Below, in pieces: positions 1-7,973 of a stretch of 64,000 nucleotides of DNA; position 1 is the stretch's first letter; each line of letters opens with the position of its first letter. The stretch lies in the NCBI RefSeq assembly GCF_001612725.1, contig NZ_BDAZ01000060.1, forward strand, positions 34,530 to 98,529, read 5' to 3'. Position numbers and translations under genes: made by a program. The notes below the pieces were generated by a model. The model did no database searches and was not told the origin of the DNA. It saw only the letters and a program-made list of their open reading frames with translations. Source of the DNA: Nocardia anaemiae NBRC 100462. GTDB lineage: Bacteria; Actinomycetota; Actinomycetes; Mycobacteriales; Mycobacteriaceae.

Positions 1-625
1 CGGCGGCGACGCCGACGCCCTCGGTAAGCGCGCGGACCTGCTCGGCGAGATCATCGGTGTAGCGCAGTACCTCGCTCGCGCCCGCCTCGCGGGACAGTTT
101 CTCCTTCGCGTCCGAGGAGACGGTGGTTATCACCCGGACACCGCGTGCGACGGCGAGCTGGGTGAGCAAGAGGCCGACGCCGCCCGCGCCCGCGTGCACC
201 AGCACGGTCTCGCCGGGTTCGGGCTTGTAGATCGATTCGATCAGGTAGTGCGCGGTCATACCCTGCAGTAGTGCCGACGCGGCCACCGGTGCGTCGACAC
301 CGTCGGGCACTTTGACCGCGACCGCCGCCGGAACCGCGACTCGCTGGGCGTAGCTGCCGGGCGCGGCCGCCCAGGCGACCCGGTCGCCGACGGCGAATTC
401 GGTCACATCCGGGCCGACCTCGGCGACCACGCCGGTGCCCTCCGCGCCGGGGATATAGGGGACCGCCTGCGGATAGCGGCCGGTACGGATATAGGTGTCG
501 ATGAAGTTGATGCCGATCGCCTCGGTGTCGACCAGCAGCTGATCCGGACCGGTCTGCGGATCCGGCACCTCGACATAGTTCAGGACTTCGGGACCGCCGT
601 GCTCGGAAACCTGAATAGCGCGCAT
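1..625 (-). CDS. qor: NADPH:quinone oxidoreductase, N-terminal part (cut by window edge)
   Basis: This is a zinc-free medium-chain dehydrogenase/reductase of the quinone oxidoreductase type, which reduces quinones with NADPH in the cytoplasm. The protein starts MRAIQVSEHGGPEVLNYVEV at the ATG complementary to 623-625. About 208 residues are visible: the GroES-like N-terminal half with GINFIDTYIRTGRYP and PGAEGTG, then the first part of the Rossmann fold with HAGAGGVGLLLTQLA. The C-terminus lies beyond base 1. No structural-zinc cysteine cluster is visible, which fits the Qor branch. The gene is divergent from the small conserved gene at 687, the same arrangement as Rv1454c/Rv1455 in M. tuberculosis (recalled synteny). 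Confidence 0.9.
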   Translation of the reverse strand, partial: MRAIQVSEHGGPEVLNYVEVPDPQTGPDQLLVDTEAIGINFIDTYIRTGRYPQAVPYIPGAEGTGVVAEVGPDVTEFAVGDRVAWAAAPGSYAQRVAVPAAVAVKVPDGVDAPVAASALLQGMTAHYLIESIYKPEPGETVLVHAGAGGVGLLLTQLAVARGVRVITTVSSDAKEKLSREAGASEVLRYTDDLAEQVRALTEGVGVAA

Positions 626-686
626 GAGATCCGTTCTACACCCACGCGGGCTGGACCCGAACGTACCGGTCAGTAAACTAGCCGCC

Positions 687-1034
687 ATGAGTGTTGAAGC
701 CGCCGCCCCAGTGCAGCTGTCGGGTTCACTAGTGGATTCGGTCAAGGGATTCGTCGCCGAGCACGGCGGCTCCGCCACCGCCGTGCTGCAGCCGATCGGC
801 CGCGCGGGTGTGCGTGTCACCCTGGTCGGCTCCGACGGTGTCCTCGGTGACCGCGTGGTCGATGATCTGGCGACCGCGAAGGAGCTGGTCGAAACCGTCG
901 ACGGGCTCACCGAGGCCGATGAATGGGACCGCGAGCTGATTTCGGTGGTCACCCCGCGTAAAGGGCACTGGGCCAAGATGGCTGGTTGGGTCGCCCGACA
1001 GACCCGTTTTCCCAAGGCGCGCAACGAGAACTGA
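687..1034 (+). CDS. small conserved actinobacterial protein (Rv1455-like)
   Basis: This 115-residue soluble protein starts MSVEAAAPVQ. I know no function for it. Its place next to qor and its size fit the Rv1455 family, a comparison from memory. An in-frame ATG at 624 would overlap the divergent qor start, so I prefer 687. A TANNNT-type -10 hexamer (TAAACT, 673-678) ends 8 bases before this ATG, which suggests leaderless transcription. The protein is mixed alpha/beta with a basic C-terminus (GHWAKMAGWVARQTRFPKA). No signal peptide or membrane segment is seen. Confidence 0.7.
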   Translation: MSVEAAAPVQLSGSLVDSVKGFVAEHGGSATAVLQPIGRAGVRVTLVGSDGVLGDRVVDDLATAKELVETVDGLTEADEWDRELISVVTPRKGHWAKMAGWVARQTRFPKARNEN

Positions 1035-1039
1035 GCCGC

Positions 1040-1714
1040 TCAGGCTCGCGTGATCGCGCCGTCCGAACCGCGAGTTTCGCGTGGGACGCGCAGGACCAGC
1101 CGCACGACCGGGCCAGCGAAGATGCCCGCGAGCCGGGTGAAGGGCCAGATGCCGAGGATCAGCAGCAGGATCAAGCCGCGCGCCTGGTAGATGAGCGGGG
1201 CATGCTGCATGGCCTCGGGATACGGATCGATGGTGCACAGCGAGCGGAACCAAGCGAAAAGCGTTTCGCCGGTTCGATATTCGCGTGCCACTGTGGTCGG
1301 GTCGTATTCGATGATCACCCCGGATAGCAGCGCGGCGGTCAACGCCGGGAAGGTGATGCGGTCGAGCGGGGTGACCACCGGACGCGACGGACCCGCGATC
1401 AGATCCGGTAGGAACAGCAACACCGCCCCTACCGTGGCCGCGGCGGCACCGCCGATCTGCACGATCGTGATGACCACGTGCAGCGCACCGGAGGGGCGGG
1501 CATGCGGTTCGGCGGTGATCACCTGGATCAGTCGGGTGAGGACTATGAGGCAGACGCCGAGCCGGAATGCCGTCGATCCGACCCGCTGGCTGCGATCCAT
1601 CTCCGGATAGTTGGAATAGCTGCGGAAACCGTCGCGCCGGTAGCGCCATACGTGACCGAGCACGAACGAGATGAACGCGCCGTAGGGCAGCGCGATCCAC
1701 AACAGCGATGTCAC
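1040..1714 (-). CDS. NarI-like membrane protein lacking the haem-ligand histidines
   Basis: This resembles the nitrate reductase gamma subunit (NarI), the diheme cytochrome b membrane anchor. Starting at the GTG at 1714, which has GGGAAG upstream, it is 224 residues, almost the length of E. coli NarI (225). It shows about five membrane segments, an N-terminal LPYGAFISFVLGHVWRYR and a C-terminal PFTRLAG. Aligned by eye to E. coli NarI, ligands His56, His66, His187 and His205 are Arg51, Arg61, Arg179 and Gly197, with the 10- and 18-residue spacings kept. Classical haem binding is therefore doubtful, although other His residues (21, 71, 79, 171) remain. No narGHJ genes are adjacent. A longer in-frame start at 1789 would run into the upstream DosR-like box. 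The family call is good; the function is unknown. Confidence 0.75.
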   Translation of the reverse strand: MTSLLWIALPYGAFISFVLGHVWRYRRDGFRSYSNYPEMDRSQRVGSTAFRLGVCLIVLTRLIQVITAEPHARPSGALHVVITIVQIGGAAAATVGAVLLFLPDLIAGPSRPVVTPLDRITFPALTAALLSGVIIEYDPTTVAREYRTGETLFAWFRSLCTIDPYPEAMQHAPLIYQARGLILLLILGIWPFTRLAGIFAGPVVRLVLRVPRETRGSDGAITRA

Positions 1715-1781
1715 GGCGAGTTCGCTTCCCTTGCCGACGATCGGACGTATCACGTTCGCAGAGACACCGAATGTGGAACAA

Positions 1782-1826
1782 GGGACCAACGGCCCTTACC
1801 CAGCGGTACTTCGGGACTCGTGGTCC
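1782..1826. promoter_or_regulatory. two DosR-like boxes upstream of the NarI-like gene
   Basis: GGGACCAACGGCCC (1782-1795) fits every fixed position of the mycobacterial DosR/DevR motif as I recall it (GGGNCNWWNGNCCC). A weaker second box, GGGACTCGTGGTCC, lies at 1813-1826 and fits 7 of 10 fixed positions. The pair begins 68 bases upstream of the preferred start at 1714. Tandem boxes at this distance are typical of DosR targets. Function is inferred from the motif alone. Confidence 0.5.
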
Positions 1827-1956
1827 GACAGGACGACGATGGCGCAGCTGAGGAGCGCGGTGCGGTCGGTGGCGATCAGGTGCGTCGGACGCCGTAGTGG
1901 ATCAGGCGGGGCCGCGTGGCGCCCAGCACCTCGGTGGGCCATCGCGGCCATCGGGA

Positions 1957-2649
1957 TCAGCCCAGTGCTTTGACAATCTCTGCGGCGAGCGGTGCCGACG
2001 ATGCGGGGTTCTGCCCGGTGTAGAGATTGCAATCGACCTCGATATGCGGGGCCCACGGCTCGCCCTCGCGGAAATCGACGCCGAGCTCGACCAGCCGATC
2101 CTGCAGCAGCCACTTGGCCTTATCGGCGAAACCGGCTTGTGTCTCTTCGGCATTGGTGAATCCGGTGACCCGGTAGCCGACGAACGGGGATTCGCCGTCG
2201 ATGGCGGTCGCGAGCAGCGCGGCGGGCGCATGGCAGACGACGCCGAGCGGTTTGCCCGAGGCCAGCGCGGCACCGAGCAGCGCGGCGGAGTCGGTATTCA
2301 CCGACAAATCTTCCATCGGGCCGTGTCCGCCGGGGTAGTAGACGGCGTCGTAGTCGGTCACGTCGACATCCTCGAGCCGGATGGGGCTGCGCAATTCCGC
2401 CGCATCGGCCAAGGTCCGGGCGATCTGCGCGGCGCCGTCCGCGCCGCCGTTGACCTCAGCCGCGAGACTGCCCTGGTCGACGGTCGGAACGACACCGCCG
2501 GGAGTGGCCACCACGATCTCGTGACCCGCCGCCTTGATGGCCTTATACGGTGCCACTACCTCTTCGGCCCAGTAGCCGGTCGGATGTTTGGTGCCATCGG
2601 CGAGCGTCCAGTAGTCGACGCCGGTCATGACGAAAAGAACCTTCGACAT
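1957..2649 (-). CDS. DJ-1/PfpI family protein (Hsp31-like, type 1 glutamine amidotransferase fold)
   Basis: A 230-residue cytoplasmic protein starting MSKVLFVMTGVDYWTLADGT, with GGAGG 8 bases before the ATG. It has the class I glutamine-amidotransferase-like fold: EIVVATPGG in the first strand region, YYPGGHGPMEDL, and the nucleophile elbow GVVCHAPAALL, whose Cys is the family's catalytic residue. The length and the HPTGYWAEEV segment fit the Hsp31-like branch, often linked to glyoxal detoxification or protein deglycation; that role is family knowledge only. It is divergent from the unknown gene at 2839. A gene-free stretch of about 240 bp separates it from the NarI-like start. Confidence 0.88.
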   Translation of the reverse strand: MSKVLFVMTGVDYWTLADGTKHPTGYWAEEVVAPYKAIKAAGHEIVVATPGGVVPTVDQGSLAAEVNGGADGAAQIARTLADAAELRSPIRLEDVDVTDYDAVYYPGGHGPMEDLSVNTDSAALLGAALASGKPLGVVCHAPAALLATAIDGESPFVGYRVTGFTNAEETQAGFADKAKWLLQDRLVELGVDFREGEPWAPHIEVDCNLYTGQNPASSAPLAAEIVKALG

Positions 2650-2838
2650 CGTGTGCCTCCTGATCGGGGATGGTTCGACGTGCTGATGTTCCGCATCCGG
2701 AGTGCCAATCCGTCGCGATGTCGACGTTAGGCACCAGATCATCGAAGCACCAATTGGATCGCCAATAGGAGACATCAGAATAATAATGGGTCTCCGGTTC
2801 CGAGTCCGGACGCCGTCCGGATCGTAAAGTAGGGGACG

Positions 2839-3675
2839 ATGAACGCGGATAAGGCGAGCGAGCTGGCGGCTCGGCGTGTTGGTGCCGCGCATGCCGACGC
2901 GCAGCAGCGTGTCGCGCTCGCCGAGAGCTTCTATCCACCGGAGCTTCGCGCCTACCGTCGGGCCGAAATCGCCTTCCTGCAGTGGGAACTCGCCCGCGGC
3001 GTGCTGCACGCCGAGACCGGCAGCCCGTGGTGGCGGGCGATCAATGACCGGCTGCTGCACGACAAACTGGAGGCCGCGCTGCTGCACCATGCCGGGACCC
3101 GCGATGCGTCGACACCCGGTGCCCTGCTGTGGCTCGAATTCCTCACCGCCCCTTCGCCCGCGGCGTGGTATCGGGCGCATAATCGAAGCATCGTCGCAGG
3201 TTATCTGGAACATCAGGAGTTGGCCGCGGCCGAACTGCCCGCCGAACGGTTGATGATCAATGTGACGCTGATGCGGGTGCTGTTCACCCACGTACTGGTG
3301 GCGCGGCCGACGCTCGCGCTCGGCCGGTTCGGGGCCCTCGGCGGCTGGTCGGCCGACCCGCGCCGCAGCTCGGTTCGGCTTTTTCTCGACCTGCGCAATG
3401 TTTTTCCCGAGGTGTATCCGCTGACGAATATGTCCGTCGATGCGGTGCTCGCGCTGGAGGGACGCGTGGCACGGGCACTCGATTACGGTCTGATCGTGCC
3501 GAAGTTGGAGCAGATATACGCCTTCGCGGCAGAGCAATTGGCAGAGCCGATGATCGTCGGGCTCGTCGAGAACGGTGATCCCTGCTACGCGGGGCTGCGG
3601 CTCGAGCGCGGACAACTGGCATCGGACGCATTGATTCGAACGCTAGCGCGGGCCACTCGGCCGCGGTTCGCATAG
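2839..3675 (+). CDS. conserved hypothetical protein, 278 residues
   Basis: I do not recognise this protein. It is largely alpha-helical, without signal peptide or membrane helix, and begins MNADKASELAARRVGAAHAD. An AGGGG lies just before the ATG. Possible landmarks are a Trp/Arg-rich segment near residue 60 (GSPWWRAINDRLLHDKLEAA), WLEFLTAPSPAAWYRAHNRS near 97, and FLDLRNVFPEVYPLTNMS near 185. Third-position GC is high throughout, which supports real coding. It is divergent from the DJ-1 gene and convergent with the D-2-hydroxyacid dehydrogenase 18 bases downstream. Confidence 0.75.
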   Translation: MNADKASELAARRVGAAHADAQQRVALAESFYPPELRAYRRAEIAFLQWELARGVLHAETGSPWWRAINDRLLHDKLEAALLHHAGTRDASTPGALLWLEFLTAPSPAAWYRAHNRSIVAGYLEHQELAAAELPAERLMINVTLMRVLFTHVLVARPTLALGRFGALGGWSADPRRSSVRLFLDLRNVFPEVYPLTNMSVDAVLALEGRVARALDYGLIVPKLEQIYAFAAEQLAEPMIVGLVENGDPCYAGLRLERGQLASDALIRTLARATRPRFA

Positions 3676-3693
3676 TCGGGTCGTTGATACGCG

Positions 3694-4605
3694 TCAATAA
3701 TCGCCGCGCACAAGGTTTTTCGGCAACTCACCGGCCGTGAATCGGGCGATCTCCGTCGCGACAACGGCATAGGCGCGTTCGAGACTGCCGCGGCTGCTAC
3801 CCGCGACGTGCGGCGTCAGCAGCAGGCCGGGTGCCGTCCACAGTGGATGGTCGGGCGGTAGCGGCTCCGGGTCGGTGACATCGAGGGCCGCGCGCAATCG
3901 ACCCGAAACCAGTTCGGCCAGTAGCGCTTCGGTCCGCACGATCGGCCCGCGCGCGACATTCACCAGCACCGCGCCATCGGCCATCCTCGCCAAGAATTCG
4001 GCATCGACCATGCCGATGGTCTGATCGGTCACCGGAACCATCAGCACCACGGCATCGAATTCGCCGAGCAGCCGCGGTAATTCGTCGACGCCGTGCACAC
4101 CGTCGCGTGCGTTCGTGCCGACCAGCGTCAGCGTCGCGTCGAAAGCTTCCACCCTGCGGCGCAATTCGACGGCGAGATCACCCGCACCGATGCCGAGGAT
4201 TCGCTTACCCGCCAACGTATCCGTCCGATGCTGATACCAGCGATGTTCGCGCCGCAAGTCGGCGAATTCCGTCAGCTCGCGATACATCGTGAGCAGCGCT
4301 GCGACCACCCACTCCGCAGAGCTGCCACCGTGCGCACCCCGCGCATTCGACAGCAGCACCCCATCGGGCAGCCGACCGATCCACCCTTCGGCCCCCGCCG
4401 TCAGCATCTGCACCAACCGCAACTTCGGCAGCCCGGCCAGATCGATCGACTCGGGCCGACCCAGGAACGCCGGAACCAACACCTCTGCCAACTCCGCCGC
4501 CGCAGGCAGCGCTTCGCCGGGCGTATACCGAACCGGCCGTATCCCATCGAGCCGAGCCAACACCTCGACCCCATAATCATCAGGCACAAGCACAGTTACC
4601 GGCAT
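3694..4605 (-). CDS. D-2-hydroxyacid dehydrogenase (NAD-binding)
   Basis: This 303-residue cytoplasmic oxidoreductase interconverts a 2-oxoacid and a D-2-hydroxyacid; the substrate is not predictable. From the preferred ATG at 4605 it begins MPVTVLVPDDYGVEVLARLD. The Rossmann dinucleotide motif is unusual: GKRILGIGAGDLAVEL, where the family has GxGxxG. The catalytic set is Arg in VNVARGPIVRTEAL, Glu/Asp in LDVTDPEPLPPDHPLW and His in LLLTPHVAGSSRGS, all conserved. The reading frame stays open upstream into the remains of a peptidase gene, so longer predicted starts (4650 or 4779) would add unrelated residues. Confidence 0.85.
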   Translation of the reverse strand: MPVTVLVPDDYGVEVLARLDGIRPVRYTPGEALPAAAELAEVLVPAFLGRPESIDLAGLPKLRLVQMLTAGAEGWIGRLPDGVLLSNARGAHGGSSAEWVVAALLTMYRELTEFADLRREHRWYQHRTDTLAGKRILGIGAGDLAVELRRRVEAFDATLTLVGTNARDGVHGVDELPRLLGEFDAVVLMVPVTDQTIGMVDAEFLARMADGAVLVNVARGPIVRTEALLAELVSGRLRAALDVTDPEPLPPDHPLWTAPGLLLTPHVAGSSRGSLERAYAVVATEIARFTAGELPKNLVRGDY

Positions 4606-4689
4606 GCCTGCCAGATTAGCCGCGCCCAGCACCGAACTGCATCCCATCATCGGACCATTCACCGTCGTCGCTACCGAAACGAGTCGACG

Positions 4690-4960
4690 CCCCGAGTATC
4701 GCGTCACGCGTGGCTGGGCTGCCGTGTGCCCGGAATCCGCGATGACCCGCAATTCGGCACTCGGCCATGCCTGCGCCAATTGCCAAGCGGTGTAGAGAGA
4801 TCCGGCCAGGTCGAGACGACCATGAATCAGCGCAGCCGGAATCCCGCGAGCTGATGTGCCTCCGGCAATGAGGCGCCATTGCCGAGCCAGGCGTCATTGG
4901 CGAAGTGGTGCGAGGAGGCCGCGCTGGTACGGCTCGATGCCAGGCAATGGTTGTGGCGCT
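4690..4960 (-). pseudogene. 3' remnant of a prolyl iminopeptidase-type alpha/beta-hydrolase
   Basis: Read on the minus strand, this stretch encodes HHFANDAWLGNGASLPE, then IPAALIHGRLDLAGSLYTAW and LAQAWPSAELRVIADSGHT. These are the C-terminal landmarks of prolyl iminopeptidase (HGRxD acid loop and DSGHT catalytic His). The two halves lie in different frames. Near 4838 the sequence CTCGCGGGATTCC would need one more G to join them, and the unshifted frame ends in a TGA just after. The N-terminal two thirds, including the nucleophile region, are absent. It is a decayed gene end, fused in frame to sequence upstream of the dehydrogenase. Confidence 0.65.
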
Positions 4961-5007
4961 TCGGTGCTCAACGCTGATGGTTCCGTTGGAACGGCGGGCC
5001 GGACGGG

Positions 5008-6009
5008 CTACGCCAGCTGTTCTGTGGAGTTGGGGATCGGGGCTGAGATGTGTTCGCGGGTGCGGAGGGAGGCCCAGAGGGCGGCGGTGGCGGCGGTGCA
5101 GGCTGCGGCGCCGCCTACGTGGGTGGCGACCAGGGCGGCGGGGACGTCGGTGAAGTACTGGACTACGCCGACGAGGGACTGGGCGAGGACCAAGCCGAGC
5201 AGGACTGACAGGCGAGTGCGGACGGCGGGGGTGATGCCGACGGCGAAGAGGCCGAAGGCCAAGCCGATGAGCAGTGCGAGATAGCCGACCAGCAATTGTG
5301 AGTGCAGGTGCACCAGGGTGACGATCTCGACCTGGAGGCGTTCGACCGGTCGTTCGATGCTCTTATCGCCCGCGTGCGGTCCGGCACCGGTGACCAGCGT
5401 GCCCGCGATGAGGACACCGGCGAGCGCGATACCGCTCAGCCCGGTCAGCCAGCGCAGCGGCGCGGGCGCCTGGATCGCTTCGATCCCGTCATCGGGTTCG
5501 CCGACCTTCGCGAACATGACCACCGCGACCCACACCATCAGCATCGACGCCAGCAGATGCACCGACACCGTCCACCAGAGCAGACCGGTGCGCACGGTGA
5601 CACCGCCGATGATCGCCTGCAGCACCGTGCCGCCCGGCATCAACCATGCGTACACCAGCACCTCGCGACGGCGGCGGGCCCGGGTGACGGCGAGCACGAT
5701 GAGCGCCGCGCACAATGTCACCGCGAAGGTCAGCATGCGATTGCTGAACTCGACGGTCTGATGCAGCACCGGAACCTCGGCCACTCCGGTCGGGGTGAAG
5801 CTGCCCGGGAAGCACTGCGGCCACGTCGGGCATCCGAGTCCGGACGCCGTGACCCGCACGATCGCACCGGTGACGGCGATACCCGCCTGGGAGACGATGA
5901 CCGCGACGGCGATCAGTCGCTGCACCCGCAACGAGGGCAGCGGGAGCAGATCGACGAGCCGCAGGAATGCGCGATACAGCACCCAACGATCGTAGCCCGG
6001 CCCCTTCAA
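5008..6009 (-). CDS. ctaA: haem A synthase (CtaA/COX15)
   Basis: A 333-residue polytopic membrane enzyme that oxidises the C8 methyl of haem O to make haem A for cytochrome aa3 oxidase. About eight membrane segments are visible in two four-helix halves. Conserved features are the paired cysteines in SGLGCPTWPQCFPG (Cys60, Cys66), His83 in VLHQTVEFSNR, and further His in VSVHLLAS, LVHLHSQLL and ATHVGGAA, placed as the haem ligands of the family. It is the last of four co-directional genes (mptB, ATPase, permease, ctaA), the order of Rv1459c to Rv1456c. An internal GTG (VLYRAFLRLVD) is an alternative start. Confidence 0.92.
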   Translation of the reverse strand: MKGPGYDRWVLYRAFLRLVDLLPLPSLRVQRLIAVAVIVSQAGIAVTGAIVRVTASGLGCPTWPQCFPGSFTPTGVAEVPVLHQTVEFSNRMLTFAVTLCAALIVLAVTRARRRREVLVYAWLMPGGTVLQAIIGGVTVRTGLLWWTVSVHLLASMLMVWVAVVMFAKVGEPDDGIEAIQAPAPLRWLTGLSGIALAGVLIAGTLVTGAGPHAGDKSIERPVERLQVEIVTLVHLHSQLLVGYLALLIGLAFGLFAVGITPAVRTRLSVLLGLVLAQSLVGVVQYFTDVPAALVATHVGGAAACTAATAALWASLRTREHISAPIPNSTEQLA

Positions 6010-6124
6010 CGACCCGCACCCGGTCTACTACACCCCGTCGTTGCCGCGTGCTCGAGATCCGGTGGACACTGTGGCGGCATCGGTCGAGAAGCCTCCGCCA
6101 CCAGCTCCCCTGATCTCGAGCGAG

Positions 6125-6916
6125 TCAGTCGAAGCGGAAGAAGCGGGCGGCGAGGAATGCGGAGATGCCGCCCCATGCGGCGAGCACGGCGATGCCGAAC
6201 CAGTCGATGCTGGTGCGCATGGCGTCTTCCAGCGTGACGGCCAGCGCCCCGGACGGCACCAACCGCACGAGCACATTCACCGCCGAGGGCAGATCGTCGG
6301 ACGCGAACACGATGCTCGCGATGCCGAGCATGACGAACCAGAGGATATTCGCCAGCGCCAGCACGATCTCCGCCTTGAGCGTGCCGCCGAGCAGCAGACC
6401 CATGGCCGCGAAAGTGGCTGTGCCGAGCGCGATCACCAGCGCGCCGAGCCCGAGCCCGGCGAGTTCGGGTCGCCAGCCGAGCGCGAAACCGATGGCCCCC
6501 AACAGGATTGCCTGCAACACCACCACGATCAGTACCGCGGCGCTCTTGCCCGCCACAATGCCCCAGCGCGGCAGTGGGGTGGCGCCGAGGCGCTTGAGCG
6601 CACCGTATCGCCGGTCGAATCCGACCGCGATGGCCTGCCCGGTAAAGGCGGTCGACATGACCGCGACCATCATGACCGCGGGCACGATCTTGTCGACCCG
6701 ATCCGCACCGAGGTCCCCGAACGGCAGTAGGCTGAGCCCGACCAGCAGGGTGATCGGAATGAACATGGTGAGCAGCAGTTGTTCGCCGTTGCGCAGCAAC
6801 AGGATCAGCTCGAGCTGGGTCTGCGCGTTCATCATGGCGAGGCGGCCGCTCGGACGTGGATCGGGAATGAAAGTGCCCGGCGCGAAGCGGTTCCCGGCGA
6901 GATCTGGCTGATTCAT
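6125..6916 (-). CDS. ABC-2 type export permease
   Basis: A 263-residue integral membrane protein with about six membrane segments, of the ABC-2 family that works with a DrrA-like ATPase. I place the start at the ATG at 6916, whose bases overlap the stop of the ATPase gene (ATGA). Longer in-frame readings would extend into the ATPase. Visible features are MNAQTQLELILLLRNGEQLLLT at the first cytoplasmic helix, and FTGQAIAVGFDRRYGALKRLGATPL in the typical ABC-2 cytoplasmic loop. It is the Rv1457c position. The substrate is unknown; the mptB and ctaA neighbours suggest a cell-envelope role by position only. Confidence 0.88.
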   Translation of the reverse strand: MNQPDLAGNRFAPGTFIPDPRPSGRLAMMNAQTQLELILLLRNGEQLLLTMFIPITLLVGLSLLPFGDLGADRVDKIVPAVMMVAVMSTAFTGQAIAVGFDRRYGALKRLGATPLPRWGIVAGKSAAVLIVVVLQAILLGAIGFALGWRPELAGLGLGALVIALGTATFAAMGLLLGGTLKAEIVLALANILWFVMLGIASIVFASDDLPSAVNVLVRLVPSGALAVTLEDAMRTSIDWFGIAVLAAWGGISAFLAARFFRFD

Positions 6917-7848
6917 CCGCGTAGGTCCCGTCCGGTGAGTTCCAGGAAGACGTCCTCGAGGCGACGCTGATCGATCCGGATATCGGTCGCCAGCACATTC
7001 TGCTGGGCACACCACGCGGTCACCGTCGCCAGTACCTGCGGATCGATCTCACCCTCGATCAGATACTGTCCGGGCGTCGTCTCGCGCGGCGAGAAACCTT
7101 CCGGCAGCGCGGTTTTCAACAGCCGTAGATCGAGTTTCGGTGGGGCGGTGAAGCGCAGCTGCCCGGCCGCGCCGTGTGCGGTCACCTCGGCGGGCGTCCC
7201 GGAGGCGACGATCCGTCCGTGATCGATGATCACCAGCTGGTCGGCCAGTTGTTCGGCCTCGTCCATCATGTGCGTGGTGAGCAGCACCGTGACACCGTCG
7301 CGGCGCAGCGCATCGATCAGCTCCCACACGATGAGCCGGGCCTGTGCGTCCAGGCCCGCGGTCGGTTCGTCGAGGAAGACGATCTCCGGCTTTCCGACCA
7401 GCGCACAGGCCAGGGCGAGCCGCTGTTGCTGGCCGCCGGATAACCGTCGGTACGGTGTGCGCCGGTTGTCCTGCAGGCCAAGGGTTTTCAGCAACCACGC
7501 GGGATCGAGCGGATCGGCGGAGTAGGCGGCGACCAGGTCGAGCATCTCGCCCGCGCGCGCACCGGGGTACGCGCCACCGCCCTGCAGCATGACGCCGATG
7601 CGCGGGCGCAACCGGTCCGAGTCGGCGATCGGATCGAGTCCGAGCACTCGCACCGAACCGGCATCCGGGGTCTTGAACCCCTCGCACATTTCGACGGTCG
7701 TGGTCTTACCCGCGCCGTTGGGTCCGAGCAGGGCCAGCACCTGTGCCTGCTCGACGGCGAAGCTGATCCCGTCGACGGCGGTGGTCTCGCCGTAACGTTT
7801 GACGACGCCGTCGATACAGACGGCGGGTTCCGAGGCTGCGGTCACCAT
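6913..7848 (-). CDS. ABC transporter ATP-binding protein (DrrA/CcmA-like)
   Basis: A 311-residue ATPase that energises the ABC-2 permease encoded next to it. It shows Walker A LLGPNGAGKTTT near residue 39, the Q-loop MLQGGGAYPG, signature LSGGQQQRLALA, Walker B EIVFLDEPTAGLD and the H-loop TTHMMDEAEQL. The C-terminal 80 residues form the DrrA-type extension. It starts MVTAASEPAVCIDGVVKRYG, about 125 bp downstream of mptB on the same strand, and overlaps the permease start by 4 bases. It is the Rv1458c position. Confidence 0.92.
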   Translation of the reverse strand: MVTAASEPAVCIDGVVKRYGETTAVDGISFAVEQAQVLALLGPNGAGKTTTVEMCEGFKTPDAGSVRVLGLDPIADSDRLRPRIGVMLQGGGAYPGARAGEMLDLVAAYSADPLDPAWLLKTLGLQDNRRTPYRRLSGGQQQRLALACALVGKPEIVFLDEPTAGLDAQARLIVWELIDALRRDGVTVLLTTHMMDEAEQLADQLVIIDHGRIVASGTPAEVTAHGAAGQLRFTAPPKLDLRLLKTALPEGFSPRETTPGQYLIEGEIDPQVLATVTAWCAQQNVLATDIRIDQRRLEDVFLELTGRDLRG

Positions 7849-7973
7849 CGCGCCTCGGTGCTCGGCTCCGTCGCGTCCAAGGGTGCTGTGCCCATTGTTC
7901 GCTCGCTTCGCTCCCTCACGGTGTCACACCGTAAGCCGTGGACGGATGTGACCCGGACGACACCCCTGCCTCG

